NCBI RefSeq assembly: GCF_019740315.1 | Contig: NZ_JAHXZR010000002.1 | Location: forward strand, 498,001-562,000 | Origin: Oceanobacter mangrovi | Lineage (GTDB): Bacteria > Pseudomonadota > Gammaproteobacteria > Pseudomonadales > Oceanobacteraceae | Direction of reading: 5' to 3' | DNA: 64,000 nucleotides | Position numbers and translations under genes: made by a program | Shown: positions 62,676-64,000 of the stretch, piece by piece | How positions within the stretch are numbered: position 1 is the stretch's first letter | How the letters are laid out: the number at the start of each line of letters is the position of its first letter | The notes under the pieces: generated by a model | What the model was told of the DNA's origin: nothing | What the model saw: the letters and a program-made list of their open reading frames with translations, nothing else | The model's database searches: none

Positions 62676-64000
62676 AATGAAAGCTCTTGTTGTTGGCGGT
62701 GTCGGAAAGTTTCTAGCCCAGCCCTCTCCAGGAAAAAGATTAATATTGCATATTGGGTCTCCCAAGACCGGATCCTCTGCAATTCAAAACTATTTCACAA
62801 ATAACTCTGAAAGCTTTCAGAGGTATGGGATATATTACCCCCCTCATGGTCTTGATGTTAACGGCATATCTGGTGGCCACGGGCGAATAGGGGTGGAAAT
62901 TGATAATGAAAACTTCAGTAAAGCGAGAGCTATCGTTGATGGCTTCATGTCTGAAGCTGACAAGAAAAATTGTACGTTGATCCTGTCGGGTGAGATATTC
63001 TTTACTCAGCCGGAGGGTATTTTCAAGGTTCTGGAAGGCCTGAATGTTCAGATTATAAGTTTTTTCAGACATCCACTGGAAGCATTTAAGAGTTATTATA
63101 ACCAGGGTGTCAAACGGCATTATTCTCCACACCCAATTTCATTTTTGGCTCAGCATGAAGGGCATCGCTCTCAGGATGGTGTCACCGGGAAGATTCTATT
63201 GAGGTGGGCAGAGCTGTTCGGAATAGATAGGGTCATACTTATCCCTTATACTGAGCTTCAGAGTAGTAGCACGGATTCTCCAGGAGAAATTTGTACGCTG
63301 CTCGGATTGCCATATGAGAAGCCAGCACCGCGAATAAACCATAGCTATACTCCAGCGGCTATTGAGTTTAAGCGGATTGTTAATCTTATCTTAGATCGTG
63401 ATCAAGTTCGCTTGAACGGCAAGCTTGATTTAATTTTGCAGGCTTACTCGGATCAAAAATTGCCAGTCAGGCCTAGTCTTCATGATCTTCTAGGCAACGA
63501 GCTTTTTGACGAGCTGAAAGCTATATATCAGCCTATAGTCGATGAAATTTCAGAGCTTTATTCCATTGATATACCGTACAGCGATGAAACAACTTCCGGA
63601 TCTATGTATGAAACTGTTGAAAATGTAGCCCAGATTGTTCTTGGGGATGAGCAGTTACATTCTTACCTGAAAATCAGGACGCTTGATGCATTGAGAGAGG
63701 GTAATAATGCTTATGAAATGTATCAGCTCGCCAGCTGGCTTCGAATTCCTTTTCGCGATATCTCATTAACGGGAGGTGGAGCTGGACTGACCCAGGATGA
63801 GTTAAACTCTGTTTTGCAGCCTAAAGCTTCCCAGGCTGATGTGTTAAGAGAGCTTGCGCGGCTATTGGAGCGTACAGGAAAGTATGCGCAGGCGCATAGT
63901 GTTGCTAGTAAGGCTTTGAAGCTTCGACCAGATGGTGAGGCTATCAAGAAAATTGTCGAGAGAACCGAAATTGGAGTTGATGGACGGCGCCTTCTTCGCT
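62665..64000 (+). CDS. Sulfotransferase family protein, cut by window edge
   Basis: The open frame continues past 64000, so the protein is partial (445 codons seen). The PAPS-binding N-terminal motif LILHIGSPKTGSSAIQNYF (5'-phosphosulfate loop) and the 3'-phosphate motif ISFFRHPLEAFKSYYNQG are clear. TPR-like helices appear near the visible end (ADVLRELARLLERTGKYAQA). It would transfer sulfate from PAPS to a carbohydrate, so the polysaccharide may be sulfated. Start ATG 62665 (MYSKMKALVV); ATG at 62677 is an alternative. Confidence 0.8.
   Translation, partial: MYSKMKALVVGGVGKFLAQPSPGKRLILHIGSPKTGSSAIQNYFTNNSESFQRYGIYYPPHGLDVNGISGGHGRIGVEIDNENFSKARAIVDGFMSEADKKNCTLILSGEIFFTQPEGIFKVLEGLNVQIISFFRHPLEAFKSYYNQGVKRHYSPHPISFLAQHEGHRSQDGVTGKILLRWAELFGIDRVILIPYTELQSSSTDSPGEICTLLGLPYEKPAPRINHSYTPAAIEFKRIVNLILDRDQVRLNGKLDLILQAYSDQKLPVRPSLHDLLGNELFDELKAIYQPIVDEISELYSIDIPYSDETTSGSMYETVENVAQIVLGDEQLHSYLKIRTLDALREGNNAYEMYQLASWLRIPFRDISLTGGGAGLTQDELNSVLQPKASQADVLRELARLLERTGKYAQAHSVASKALKLRPDGEAIKKIVERTEIGVDGRRLLR

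Noticed and set aside
1-64000. CRISPR arrays, tRNA/rRNA genes, insertion sequences
   Set aside because: No regularly spaced identical repeats, no tRNA cloverleaf with a T-loop consensus, and no transposase-like frames were found on reading.

Overview
The window looks like a chromosomal segment of a marine, Oceanospirillales-like gammaproteobacterium. Support comes from rimO, aspS, acnB, pdxB, alaA and msrB orthologues of gammaproteobacterial type, a sigma-54-controlled C4-dicarboxylate TRAP regulon, and a soluble NAD-linked formate dehydrogenase operon (fds). The genus is not determined. No tRNA, rRNA, CRISPR array or recognisable transposase was seen.

Layout. (1) 1-2,860 is an AT-richer accessory stretch of minus-strand genes separated by attC-like imperfect palindromes. 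It is an integron-type cassette array with no integrase gene in the window. The first gene (1-825) runs off the left edge. (2) 2,860-8,400 holds rimO, a queuosine-tRNA glycosyltransferase homologue, a DUF4124-like protein, a DUF2057-like protein and a porin. (3) 8,593-17,420 is a dct regulon: dctP (minus), dctBD (plus), two unrelated lipoprotein genes, then dctQM. Both the dctP and dctQM upstream regions carry near-identical -24/-12 promoters. (4) 17,660-28,536 is housekeeping and small-protein territory with aspS in the middle. It includes two decayed genes: one with an in-frame TGA, and one reduced to a C-terminal remnant. (5) 28,513-35,711 is a ModE/LysR-like regulator divergent from fdsGBA-fdhD-fdsD. 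(6) 36,181-41,090 is a Gld-type ABC system: an ATPase, a permease fused to a GldG-like domain, and a DUF4340-like protein. It is followed by a palindrome-rich intergenic patch. (7) 41,580-48,079 holds acnB, pdxB, a hypothetical gene, alaA and msrB. (8) 48,190-64,000 is an AT-rich, tightly coupled surface-polysaccharide locus. It encodes an ABC-2 permease, a KpsT-like ATPase with a very unusual 380-residue basic repeat tail, a KpsE-like and a KpsD/Wza-like export protein, three very large multidomain glycosyltransferases and a sulfotransferase that runs off the right edge.

How the genes fit together. DctBD probably senses dicarboxylates and drives sigma-54 transcription of dctP and dctQM. The regulator at 28,513 probably controls the fds genes, FdhD sulfurates the molybdenum cofactor, and FdsGBA oxidises formate with NAD+. 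The final locus probably synthesises a polysaccharide in the cytoplasm, possibly sulfated, and exports it through an ABC/PCP/OPX route.

The strongest candidates for something undescribed are the ~39-residue Trp/basic repeat tail on the KpsT-like ATPase, the 1,368-residue glycosyltransferase with a large unassigned middle, and the integrase-less cassette array.
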